Part shown: positions 39,777 through 51,700 of the stretch, one piece after another | Position numbering within the stretch: position 1 is the first letter of the stretch | Layout: each line of letters starts with the position of its first letter | The notes under the pieces: generated by a model | Told to the model about the DNA's origin: nothing | What the model saw: the letters and a program-made list of their open reading frames with translations, nothing else | Database searches by the model: none | Source of the DNA: Edolisoma coerulescens | Lineage: Eukaryota; Chordata; Aves; Passeriformes; Campephagidae | Length of the DNA: 64,000 nucleotides | Direction: 5' to 3' | Assembly: GCA_013397115.1 (NCBI GenBank) | Contig: VWZW01002323.1 | Location: 1 to 64,000 of the forward strand | Program-made: the position numbers and the translations under genes

Positions 39777-42700
39777 TAAGAATTGTTATTCCTATTCCTC
39801 ATATCTTTGCCTGAAAGCCCTTAATTCCAAAATTATAATAATTCGGAGGGAAAGGGGGTTTCATTCTCCATTCCAAGGGAGGCTCCTGCCTTCCTTAGCA
39901 GACACCTGTCTTTCAAACCGAGACAGTCAGCTAGGTAAAACTAAAGACTTCCAGCAAAAATAATTGTGCTACTTAACAGTCTGATTATTTAGGGTAGGAA
40001 GGATCAAAATGCCTTAGTGTCGAGCTGTTTTTCAGATGAAAGGATACTGAGGAAAGACAAAGCCATACTGTTTTCCACAAGTAGCTTTGAAAATTCTTTG
40101 CTACTGAGAGAGCCACCAACAGTTGCATACCAAGAGCTACCAATAATTCCTAACTATATTTCCACAAAGTCTAGATCCTATTTTTATAATAAACTACACA
40201 TAAAACAAAACTCTAACCCCCAAACTCTCTTCAAGAAGGACGTATTTATTTTTAAACTATGTAAAAGTTTTCCTCCTTTCCATCTCCACAAAGAATTTTC
40301 ATCTCTCCTGCAGAGATGTCAGATTTAAATTCTCATGTTGAAGTTCTCAGCAAATTGTTTCAATTGTTTGAAAAAAAATTTGAAATATATAAACAACAAA
40401 TGGATGAACTTTCAGAGATTTTTTTTGTGGGTTTTATTTATTGGGGTAGAAATTAGGGGTTTTTTTAAACAGCTTGAAATAAACAGCATGCACCAAAAAA
40501 ATTTTAAAACATTCCTGTTAAAAGTTCTCTTCTCCTTTCAAGTCTTATGTTTTCATCTTTTACTGTCATAGTTTTATTAGTTCCTCGTTTTGCTCTGTTG
40601 TAACTGGTATACAGAATACTGCTTCCCTTGCTGTTCTTCTTTCAGATTTGTGCTGTGCATCATAAAGATATAAAAGCACTACCCTTTTTCCATCTCAGTA
40701 GATCCCTCAAATCTGAACTGCAACTGATACTAAGAAATACCCCACCTATCAGTGACTTTGTATTTCCCCCATTCTATGTCTTTTATTTGTATTTTGTTTT
40801 ATACAGATCTTCTCAGGGTGGATCAACTGTAATCTCTTTCTGCTCAATGAATTAACATGCACCACTTTTTAATCCAAGAATTCTGCAATACATGAGAAAC
40901 AAGTCGGGCACAACATCAGGCCATTAGTAAAGTGTGCTACAAAGCTGTCTGACAATTATAAGATACAAACACAAAATATGTAAAATATCTCAATGTACAT
41001 TAGTCTCACTAGCTTTAGTTGCCCCTCATCTCTCACGCATTTTGATTACTGGTTGTACACTGACAAGCTGCGTCTGAACAATTCTCCACCAGCCCTTCTA
41101 GATACACTGTGGCTCCTTCCAAACTCAGGAGAATGAAGTAGTTTAAAATGTACCTTTAATTATTTTTTTTCTCTCCATCTGAGCTTCACAAATGAAATAT
41201 GGCCCTGGCCCAGAAGGCACATGTTACTTAAACCAAGGGCAAAATCCTCAAACACTTAAAGATGCCAGTACTGCTCAAGTGGAGTGGGGACTAAGCCAGA
41301 CACTACACTTTGTTTATCATCTGGGTTTGCTGCAAATACAGCAGGAATCTTTTCTTTGTGCTTTTCAACTTGACATGACTACTGACAGTAATAAATATGC
41401 AATAGGCATGATGTAATATCTAAATTAAGTTGTATGCTGGCCATTGCAATCTTCTCTGAGATACAGAAACACTGTTCATTCCCTGTATTCTTTAAAAATA
41501 TGCTTGTTTCTTTCCTCCTGCTGTATTTCCAATTTCATCAGCACATTTGTGGTCCTGCCAAACAATTCTGCTCCTGGTTCTTGGAGTGCTGTAAAAACAG
41601 ATATGCAGGTATGATCAGGAAGTCAGAACAAACCTACTGACTTGTACAGCAACATCAAGCTCAAAGGAGCTTCCCATCCTACCTTCTTCTCCCCTGGATA
41701 CAGAAGCCAGGAGAGGAACATCCCCCTGTGCCACCAAACACTGTAAGACAGAGCAATGTATTTAAGAAATGTAGAGAGCACTATGAAAAAAAAAACACCA
41801 ACAAAAGAGAGAAGCCAGCACTGACTGAAACAACAGATGGGAGGTAGGAAAGGAAAAGAAAATGAAGAATACTTTCCAATGGTGCAGTAAGTAGGAGTTG
41901 GCCAGGGGCTTTTCAGAAATTTCAACATGTTGAAAAAATAATCACGTAGTGAGGTTAAAGGAAGAAAATTGACAGAATTCCAGAAGATCACACAGAAGTT
42001 CGAATCCGAGCTTACCAAGATAATTGCAACTGACAGTTTATCAGTCACATTTTACTTGTATCATGCAACAGCTGTTTTTACAGATGATATGTGTGATATT
42101 TAAAAAAAAAAAGTATGTGTTTTTATAACATGAAAACTCGTGCAATTGTGCAGCTACGCCTGCTTCCTCTCCTTCATGAACTGTTCCTTCTTGTGCTGTT
42201 AGGTCACTGTTGGTCGTTTTCGGGTTTGGGTATTTGTTGTTTGGTTGGATTTTTTTGCAATGCAGACATGTGATGCAACCAGAATGAAATCACAGCAGTT
42301 CATACTGATAATCTGCTTGAGGATTTTCTACATGAAGTAGAAATGAAAATTGAAAAAAAAAAATTAAGAGCATTTTAATACTGATCATAAGTTCATTAAT
42401 TCTCCATGTAGCAAATACCTTTTCAGACACGATTACATAACTGAGTTTCTACAGAAACAGAACAGGCAACAAAGAATCATATTCCTTAGATTAGACTGGC
42501 CCTTGGGCAAGAGCCAGTGAATTACCCAGGCACCAAATCACATGACTACATCGATTGCAAATTTTTTCCCATTATTTCATCAGGTTTCTGACTGCATAAT
42601 GAAATAAGGGGAGAAATTTCCAATGTATGAATACTAAATCTGCAAGCCATGTTGAAGCAAGAGGTTTTCATGAGAAAAGGTTTAAAGCACATGGCATAAT

Positions 42701-45700
42701 TTGTAGGATTAGCATCTGGCTAATTGATGGGAGCCCCAATCCTGAAGGCACTCAAGCATGATTAACCATAAATGTAGGAACAGTCCCATCACACACACAT
42801 GCCAAATTTCTAGAGCAACCATACCTATACCTGGGGGCAGGAGGGGAAAAGGGAGGGATAATGCCTTCACTTTGCTTGATACAACTTTTTAATAAAGTCA
42901 GTCTTTTGCAAACTTGAATTCTAAAGTGAGGGTCCAGAAGATTGATCAGTATTCTCTTTCCTTTCTGTAAAACACAGACATTAGCAGAGGAAAAATAATT
43001 ATATGTAATATCTGGAACCAGGAAATACAAAGCCACAATTGGCTGGGGGCCTGGGCAATTGCTCTTGCATCATGTTACTGGAAGGACATACAATGCACTA
43101 GAGGGAATTACTGGAAAAGGGGTTCAGTTACCCGATGCACTTTGTGCTGAAGGAAGAAATCACACTATATTTTACTTATCTGACCACATTCAGTGGTGGC
43201 TCACATTTAATCTTAAGTTGGAGGGGGAGCCTATAACCCTTGCAGAAAGTAAAGATTAGTAGTCTTTATTCATTAATTATTATGTGCTCTACTTGTATCC
43301 TTACAACCAAATTTCAACCTGTTTTTTTTTGCTAGAAGGGATTATGACCACATGAAGCCTGACCTCTTCCATAATACAGACCCCCTTAACAAATTATTCC
43401 TATCTCACCAGCGGGTATTTTTCAGAAAGGTAGGTCATCTTGGTTTGAAAACTAAGCCAATAGCTTCAGCCAGTTGAGATTCTTCCAAGCACCACTGCAG
43501 TCCTTACTCCTCGGAGACCAGTATTCCAGATGGCTTACAGTCCAGACTGATTACAAACTGCCCACAAACAGTAATGAAATCAAGTGATGACCTGTAGAAT
43601 CAACCTGGTACATTTTAAGTTACCACTGAAAGCACACACACCTCAGAGCACATGGACTCAAACACCTGTTGTAAGTCACAATATCTGTGACTATTTGGAT
43701 ATCCATGGCACTGACCTTTGCTGCAGGAATATTTCTCTCTCTTTTCTTTCTTTTAAAATATAACTAGTGATTATTCTTTTATCTTTCACAATAATTTTCA
43801 AGTGTCTTTGTAAAACATCAATTAACGGTGTTTTTAAAGGAAAAGCAAGTTGATGCACTGTACACATGAACAAACTCTTAATTAGCAAAGGAATTTCTTA
43901 TGACAAACACTAACCTTCTTCCACAGAAAGCTACGTTTTCATTTAAAAATACAAAGATTAAGTAGTCTTTATCACCCTTCTACAGTCCCCCTTTGTGTTT
44001 TACCTGTTCAAAGTAAATTGGATTACATATTCAAGAGTGAGGATCTGGATTATATATTACCTCTAGTGCACCTTATTAAAACACTGAAGCCAATGAATTA
44101 TAATAAATAACGACACTTCAAAGCTTAAGAATTACCAGCAGCCATGGCTTTGTTGCAGAGCAAGCACCACCAAAAAGCTTGGGATGGTATCAGACAGTGA
44201 TGCTTCCTAGTCAGCTCTAACCTCAGAGCACAGGTGCTTTCAGCACACACCAGGGACCTGTGACACATCCATTTTTCAGTGACACAGGCAATCTGTGTCA
44301 CACCTTGCCTTGAGCTGAAGGACGTCACCTGCAGTTGGTGCCACTGACTGCTGTGCCCTCCCTTCCCCCAGTTTGCCAGAGTACAAACATATGTTATTCA
44401 CATGGCTCCTGGGAGAAGAGCCCTGCCCAGTCACATCCTCCTCCCAGATCTACATGAATCCATACCTCAAAACACCTTTTGTTAGAAGATTTTTATCTAA
44501 AAATGTCTAAACAAGGAGCATGTTTTTAGCACACAGAGCAAACACAAAATTAAACCCTGCAACAGAGCTGAGGTATAATACAGGTCAGACTGTGACTCTT
44601 GAAGTCATGCTCATGAGCTATCACTCAGTCTCATGGATTTCAGCAGCCTGTTTGTGTAGGAGCTCAACACCACAACCAGGAAAACTTTGATTGTCACATG
44701 TGTCACTAGCAAGAACTTTTCAAAACAAGCACTGTGACATTCCAACACTTAATCAAAAACATACTGCTTAAAAGGTCCTCAGTATTTAAAGCATGCTGAT
44801 GACTCCTCTTTCCACTAAAGTAAGATGGACACATAATGAGCTCTGGTCATAAACCTGAAACACCCATGGCACCTACTTAGATTGTAGATGTCAGCTGATT
44901 TTCAAGAAAGCTTCAATCAATAGGGTTGATTTAAGTCATATTTGCACCCTGAGCATTTATATTGATTTATTGGACATTTATATTGATTTAATGGACAATG
45001 AATAAACCCTTCCAGGCAGGTCCTGTCAGTGCTCCTCTCTTTCTGTGAGCTTCAGCTTAGCAGAAGAAGTTACAAAAAGTTGTAAAAAGTTGTAAAAGCT
45101 GAAAGTCTAAACCCAACCAGATTTAGGTTCAAGTTAAGATACAGATTTTTTACAGGGATGGTCGTAAGTTGTTTGGACATGTTAACAAGTACAGCTGATC
45201 TCTTTTGAATTAACATATTTGGAAGATAATCTGATTCAATCACAATTGTTAAAGGGTGGATGAAAGCTTTATTGTTTGTTGCTGCTTTATCCCTTCGTAA
45301 TTGAGCCAGATATCACATTGGCCCTTCCCAAGCTTTTTCTTTAAATATTAGTAGTTAGGTTTTCAGTCTTCTCTCATTTGTGTTCATCAGCCTGAAAGAC
45401 AGAGAATGTAAATACTGGTTTTGCTGCTTTTCTTGCTAAATGTCAGTAGAGTGACAGCTCTTACTCAAAATCAGTTTCACTGAACACATTTGAAAACTCC
45501 GGTGCAAAGGAAAAGGTGGCTGGACAAATCAATGCTCTATAGAACTGTGTTGGTAGGAGGACAGAGCAGCAGAGGCAGACATTGAGGAAAACTTAACAAA
45601 TCCTAATTTCTTAATTATTTAAGAAATATATATATTTAAGAAATAGATATAATTATTAATTTCTTAGTTAATTTAAAAATATTAATTGCCTAAAGTTCAG

Positions 45701-48700
45701 AGGAAGAATTTGGTTTTCTTGATACCACATTAGATGCTTATATAAGCCACATGGGAAGACAGTTAGGAAATAAGTCTTTAGAGGTCATTTTACCTTCATT
45801 TATATGAATGGGCACCTATTAAAAAAGTATAGCCCTTCATAAAGTTTTAAGGGTGGTGTTCACAATGAAGAGGTTATATTCTTACTTTTGCAGGTATTAT
45901 TGCCAGTATTGATAGTTTAACACTCTAATTATTTTTGTGTGATGTATATTTCCCCTTTATATATAGGCTTTCCCATGAAATTAAATCAAATAGAATTGAC
46001 CCTCCCTTTTAAAAGGATTTGTCCATAGTGTTACCCATGAAGTTCAGGTTGTTGCTCTAGGTTGAGTTTTGACAGACAAGTAATGGGATGATCTCATCCT
46101 GTAATAACAAATGAGAGAGGTAATCACATGAACTGCCTTGAGAAAGAATGGAAGAGTAATGATTCATTATCGTTACTATGAAAAACAATACCTTGTGCTG
46201 TATGTTTTAGTTATGTGTTGTTATGAGTTATTGTTTTTATAGCTCAGGAGGTAACACTTAAGTATGTTACAAGTATGTGAAGGCTTACAACACAGAAAAC
46301 TGATCTTTAGACAAAACCCCAAACAAATTATCTCACACTACTGAAAAAACGTTATACTACATATCAATCACACCAGACTATATGAAATTATGGAGAAACA
46401 GTGAGAAAAATATAGATGGAATTATCAAATGCCTTCTAGGTGTGATAGAAACAATTACTCATAAGTTTGTAAAAAACACTTAGGAAAAGCATAATCAAAT
46501 ATCACAGACCAAAACAGCAGAGAAGTCATTGAACTTCACTCACAACTAATTATTTTTAAGTATCCCATTCTGTCAGAGTAGCATAAGCAAATTTAACAGA
46601 TTTCATCCAACAGGAAAATTTAAATCCGTATCTGCACCAACATAAGATTCAGATAAACTGTGTAAAATGAAAGAACAAATAAAGTAAGTATGAGCAAATT
46701 AAGAAAAAAAATACCAACAAAACAGAAAAAAACCCTCCAAATATTACCACGGCTAACCTAAGAAAAATTATTGTACACTGAATGTAGTCAATGAAATCGA
46801 CTAAGGACTAAAGTGGGCACAGAAAACTCAGCTTGAACTCAGAAGGAACAGTCCTGAAGCATGTTGAAATACAAGATAAATCTGAAAAGAAGCAATAGTT
46901 TCAGAAAAAGAGAACTTTAAATTCTCACAGTTCTGACTGAACACCTGCATATAGATCAGATTTCAGTAAGCTATCAGAGGAGGCACTTTACCAGGGAAAT
47001 GAACAATGCTGAACCAAAGATCCCAATAACTCTGGAATATACTGGAAAATACTGGAAAAAGCACAGGGGAAGAACAAGACAGACTGTGAGGAAAGAGCAG
47101 TAAAATCCAAAACATTAAAAATGTACTATCTGAAACTAAGATTACTGCTGTGGTAGAAATTCAAACACCCCTATCTGGAAACTTCAGGAAAAAAATAATC
47201 ACAAATCCAGCACAGAAAATACAACCTTTCCTTTGGAAAGAAAACAAATGGAAATATTTGGAAGAAGTCCTCTAGAACCTAAGGTCACCTAAGCACCAGA
47301 TTTAAAGTCAAAATGCAAATGTAATTTCTGAATATCAACACTGATTAGACAATAGAAGTATGATTAGTAGTCAACAAGATAAAGAAAAGCAAGATTTCAG
47401 TTAAATGCTCACAGCTCTTCATACACATTGTATCACCATACTTAAGCAAAATCAATGGCAGAGACAACTCCTCTCTATTACAGGAAAAGCCATATGAAGT
47501 GTGATACTGTGAAGGATAAAAACAAGTAGATTCTGCCTATACCAAATACTTACAAGAAGAAATACCATATGAGAATACACATGTTTAAATTAAGTTCCAA
47601 AGACAATTGAGTATACGCCAGCATACTCTGTGGAACCTTTTTTAGTTCTGCAAGAATCTAATTGAAACTATCAAGGGCCCAAACCTCTGTGAAATATGAT
47701 ATATTCTTACAGGGTTGCATAGTGGAGTGATGGAAATATGGAAACTGATGTGAAGAAGTGCTACTTCTTCTATACCTTTCAGTGTGGGACCAAAGAACAA
47801 TAACAAAAACCCTGTAAGCAATACAAACTCTGGTGTAATGCAGAAAATTAGTAAGTGGCCTAGACATTAATCGCTTACTATCTTGTGATCCTGTGAAACA
47901 TTACAATTGGGTTTCCTAAAGAGATCTCAGGAGAAATAGCAGGCCACCCTGGAATTCCACGAGTCAAACAGTAACATTATTTCAAAGGCAAAAATGGCAA
48001 AAGGCAGCTCAGCTCAGCAGCCTTGATGGGCCACACTACTTACAGTGCAGGAGATAAAGTATCATTCAATGAATGATTCTTTGACCAAGAAGCATTAGAG
48101 CAGAGAAGACAAAGCTACACCAAGCAACATCTGTGGCACTCTGTTCCTAGAGCCAACAGTGCCCTGCTGCAAGAATTGGAGATGGAGAGAAGCATTAGAC
48201 AGGAAGCGAGACACCTTTCAGCTGAGGAACTAGGAAAACACCTGGGAATTTAGAAGGACTGTGAGTCAGTCTGGGGAATCAAACAGCAGTTCAGCCCTAG
48301 ACATCTGTGTGTTCCTTGAAGTGGAAATGCACTTGTGTATTTGTAGAGAAGCAAACACACCCACAGCAGATCCTAAGGAGCACAACAGAGCATAAGAGAC
48401 CAGCTTCCACTCGGTGTGCCAAAACAATCACGGAAAGCTGATGGACAGGCTGCCCACCCCTACCCATTATGCTAATTGCATCCATTTTGATAAACACTGC
48501 ATTTCAAGTATCAGAAAGCACATGCTTTCTACTAAAGTCTGACACACAAAATCCCAACTACTCGAGTCAACAAGGGCAGACAGTGTCAAGTTTGTTAAAA
48601 CATGGACCATTCTTTGTTCAGGCAGATGATCAACTGGCCAAAAGGTTTTCTAAATCTTAAGTATAAACAGGTTTTCAAGCAATCTCTTCCTCAACTCTCT

Positions 48701-51700
48701 GAACTGACAGGCTGTGAGCAAGACAGAATCTTAGCTCCAAATGGGAGCTACTAATTGAGTTGTCCAGCAAGGCTACAGAAAAGTCTTTCACGTTAGAACA
48801 CTGTCACAGTATTAAAAATTATATTAGATCTGACACTGATATGTCACAACAGCCAGCCGAGCTCAGAACCTCTCCTTTTTGCCTTTCCAATGTGGAAATT
48901 AAATGATAACTTCTTTTGCAAAAATATCTGGGGAGAAGTAGTATTTCATCAGATCCTTTTATCACCACAAGTCAGCAAATTTCCATCTGCTCTCTTCTGC
49001 TTAAACATTTGAATCATCCTTGGCAACATCGCATGGACTTACAACTCCTACTGCATCTCTCACATAGGCACTGTCCCAGCTATAAGCATATATACCCTAT
49101 TTGCAAAATAATTCACTCCTAAAAACAGTTGTTGCTAGCTAAGAACAACTTATTTCCCTAGGGATTGAAAGATCTCACAAAAAATTTTAAACAAAGTCAC
49201 TTAGAATTTCATCCCTACTTCACACACACAAATGTACACAGGCAAAAGGAGCTCAGTAGCCACCGGCTAATTGTACCACACCCTCAGTCTCTCTTCCTGT
49301 AAGCTCCACGTGAATACACTGCTCTGCCATCCATAACCAGACACAATAATTCCTTACTATAATGTCTCCAAGTAGAAGAGTTTGGCAAACATTATCACAG
49401 TATAGCAGCAAGCAGCTAAGAGACATTTTTAAACCTATTTGTTGCATCTGAATGCAAGATACACTTATTACCACGAGCCTTTTAGTTGTTTATAAAGTTT
49501 ATGATATGTTCAAGATCTTTACAACCATAAAAGTAATACTGCCATACAGGCCACAGTGCCCAAATGATAGTAGAGATCTGGGTTCATGTTCTGTCCAAAT
49601 GCCTCTGCTTCAGCTGATGCAGGCTGCTGAGTAAATAAATACACCACATTCCTCTGGAGAAGGAATTATTTCATACAGGCCAAACTACCAGGCTGCCCAG
49701 GGAAGCAAGAAAAATATGAGGAAAGAAAATACTTTTTTTCTTGTTGGTGAACAAAAGGAAGATGAAACACTTGACCAAGGGTCACACAGAAGCAAAATAT
49801 GGGTATGGTATTATGTTCAAAGCATGAAACAATTTAATTACAGAGAAAGATTCATCAACCATCAAATACTTTTACAGCAAAAAAGTACATTTTTTGGTCT
49901 TGTCCTGGAAGACTAATGCAGTGATGCAAGATAATGTCAGTCTGCAGAACAGCTATGAAAATCCAATTTAAAATCCAATTTACAATCTTTCCTATTTTCC
50001 TCTTGTTAAAAAGGAAAATAAAACCCAAACAACCCTTCAGTTAAGGCATGCTTAGAAAGAAAAGTCCCACTGATGTGACTAGTACTGACATAGACACAAT
50101 AATTTGAATGAGTCCAGACCCTAATTCAGTATAAAAATGTATCCACACTGCTTATTAGAAAAGTTGTATCTCTGAAGTAAACTATTGATCAAGTACACCT
50201 TGTTAGCAAAGATTACTTCCGTGGACTCTCTAATCAGCACTGCCCTAACACATTAAAAGATCATCATTCTCCTAACTTGTTACAACACAATATAGTGAAG
50301 AAAATGCCTCCAATACCTGTCCAAACAACTATTTAAATAAGAGAGTTTCTCTGTTCAACTGCTACATAAAATCAAGGTCAAGGGGAGAGAACCAGTGTAG
50401 AAAGGGTGGATTTTTCGCCCCTTCCCCCAAAGTGACTGATACTCCTTTACCTGCAAAGCACTGGGGCACTCAGAGTGGATCCAGGAAAACAGATAATTTG
50501 AGTACTGTTCTTCCGCTCCAACATAAAGCCAACAAGAAGTACTTTCACCCATCCCCAAGGCTACATAAAATACTTGGTTTTAGACTGAGACCTGCCAAAA
50601 GAAGTTTGCTATGATCACAGATGGAGAGAAGGGCATTACACTTAACTCTGATCAGTTTGCTGATGACAGTTTCACGGCAAACCTAGATTTGAGGGAAATG
50701 CCAGAGAATCAATGCTTCTCATTGTCTAGCCACTGCTTAAGTTACATGGTGAAGCCATCTAATGTCATCAAAACCAGAGTCTCATCAATTTGAGAGTCAA
50801 TTCTCATTCTACAATTCAAGACAAATTACTTCAAGAGTCAATAATGAGGGAGTAGAAGTCAGCAAAAGTTAGATCACAAAAAAAAAAGGACAGCTGTATT
50901 TACATCCTCTCTTGCAAATATGAATTGAGATCATCCCTAGCACAGTTAAAAATCTTGTATACAATATTTCTAGTCAACTTCAAGGACATATAAGTTGGTT
51001 TCCCACAGAGCAACCAGGCCGAATTTTACACCGTATTCATGGGTGGCTAACTTCTTAGATTATATCTGAGCAAATTTCAGCATTATGTCACTACAGAAAG
51101 GGCAATTAAGGAGAAAAAAACCCAACCCACCACACCAAACGTTCCTTTTTTCCCTGTTTATTTTTGACCAGGTAAGCTCCACTTTTTTCACAAGATCAGT
51201 ATCATCTAGAGAGCTTCCAAAGGGTCATCCTAAATGCTGTAATTACTACAAATTATGCATCCTGTTTACCATGTCAGCAGATTTATTTATTCTTTAACTC
51301 AGGATCAGCTAGGTCCCTCAATACCTTGCTTTTAACCAGTCTTTCCTACCAAGAACAATCCACTAGCTTTCTCCACCTTCCTTGTCTCTCAACTGGCAGA
51401 CCACAGCTGTTAAAACAACTAGCAGAAAATTCCAGTATTTCCATGAAAAACAAATAAACCTAAGTTCCACTTATTACTGTGCCTGTCAAGTTGCAAGTGG
51501 CTTGAAGACTCCATCCATCCATCCATCCATCCATCCATCCATCCATCCATCCATCCCTTCCTCCCACTTTTTGTTGACCGCTGTGTCATAAACCCTGCCA
51601 TTTTAGCACATGGTCTGTTAAGTTCCCACACATTCCTTTAAATACTGCCAACTCTAATAAATTAGTTAGTTACATGGGTTTGATTAGTTATGGTTTTGGA

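Larger units (their letters stand above)
39393..39925 (+). mobile_element. ERVL-like solo LTR, copy B, intron 1, 5-bp TSD
   Basis: Same termini and sequence as copy A, but flanked by a different exact duplication, GTCAG (39388-39392 and 39926-39930). It is therefore an independent insertion and not the partner LTR of one provirus. It contains a 74-N gap (39545-39618) where copy A has about 251 bp of GC-rich sequence, so the gap is under-sized. A (TA)n microsatellite lies inside, near 39742-39774. Confidence 0.88.

Noticed and set aside
36322..39925. The two LTRs as ends of one provirus with internal genes
   Set aside because: Their target duplications differ (AAGGG and GTCAG), and the sequence between them contains TBC1D9 exon 2 and ordinary intron, not gag, pol or env.
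41623..42048. 141-codon minus-strand frame in intron 1
   Set aside because: Hydrophobic but with no recognised family or splice context. Frames of this length are expected by chance across 64 kb.
51511..51556. Regular repeat as a CRISPR-like array
   Set aside because: It is a simple CCAT microsatellite with no spacers, in a vertebrate intron.
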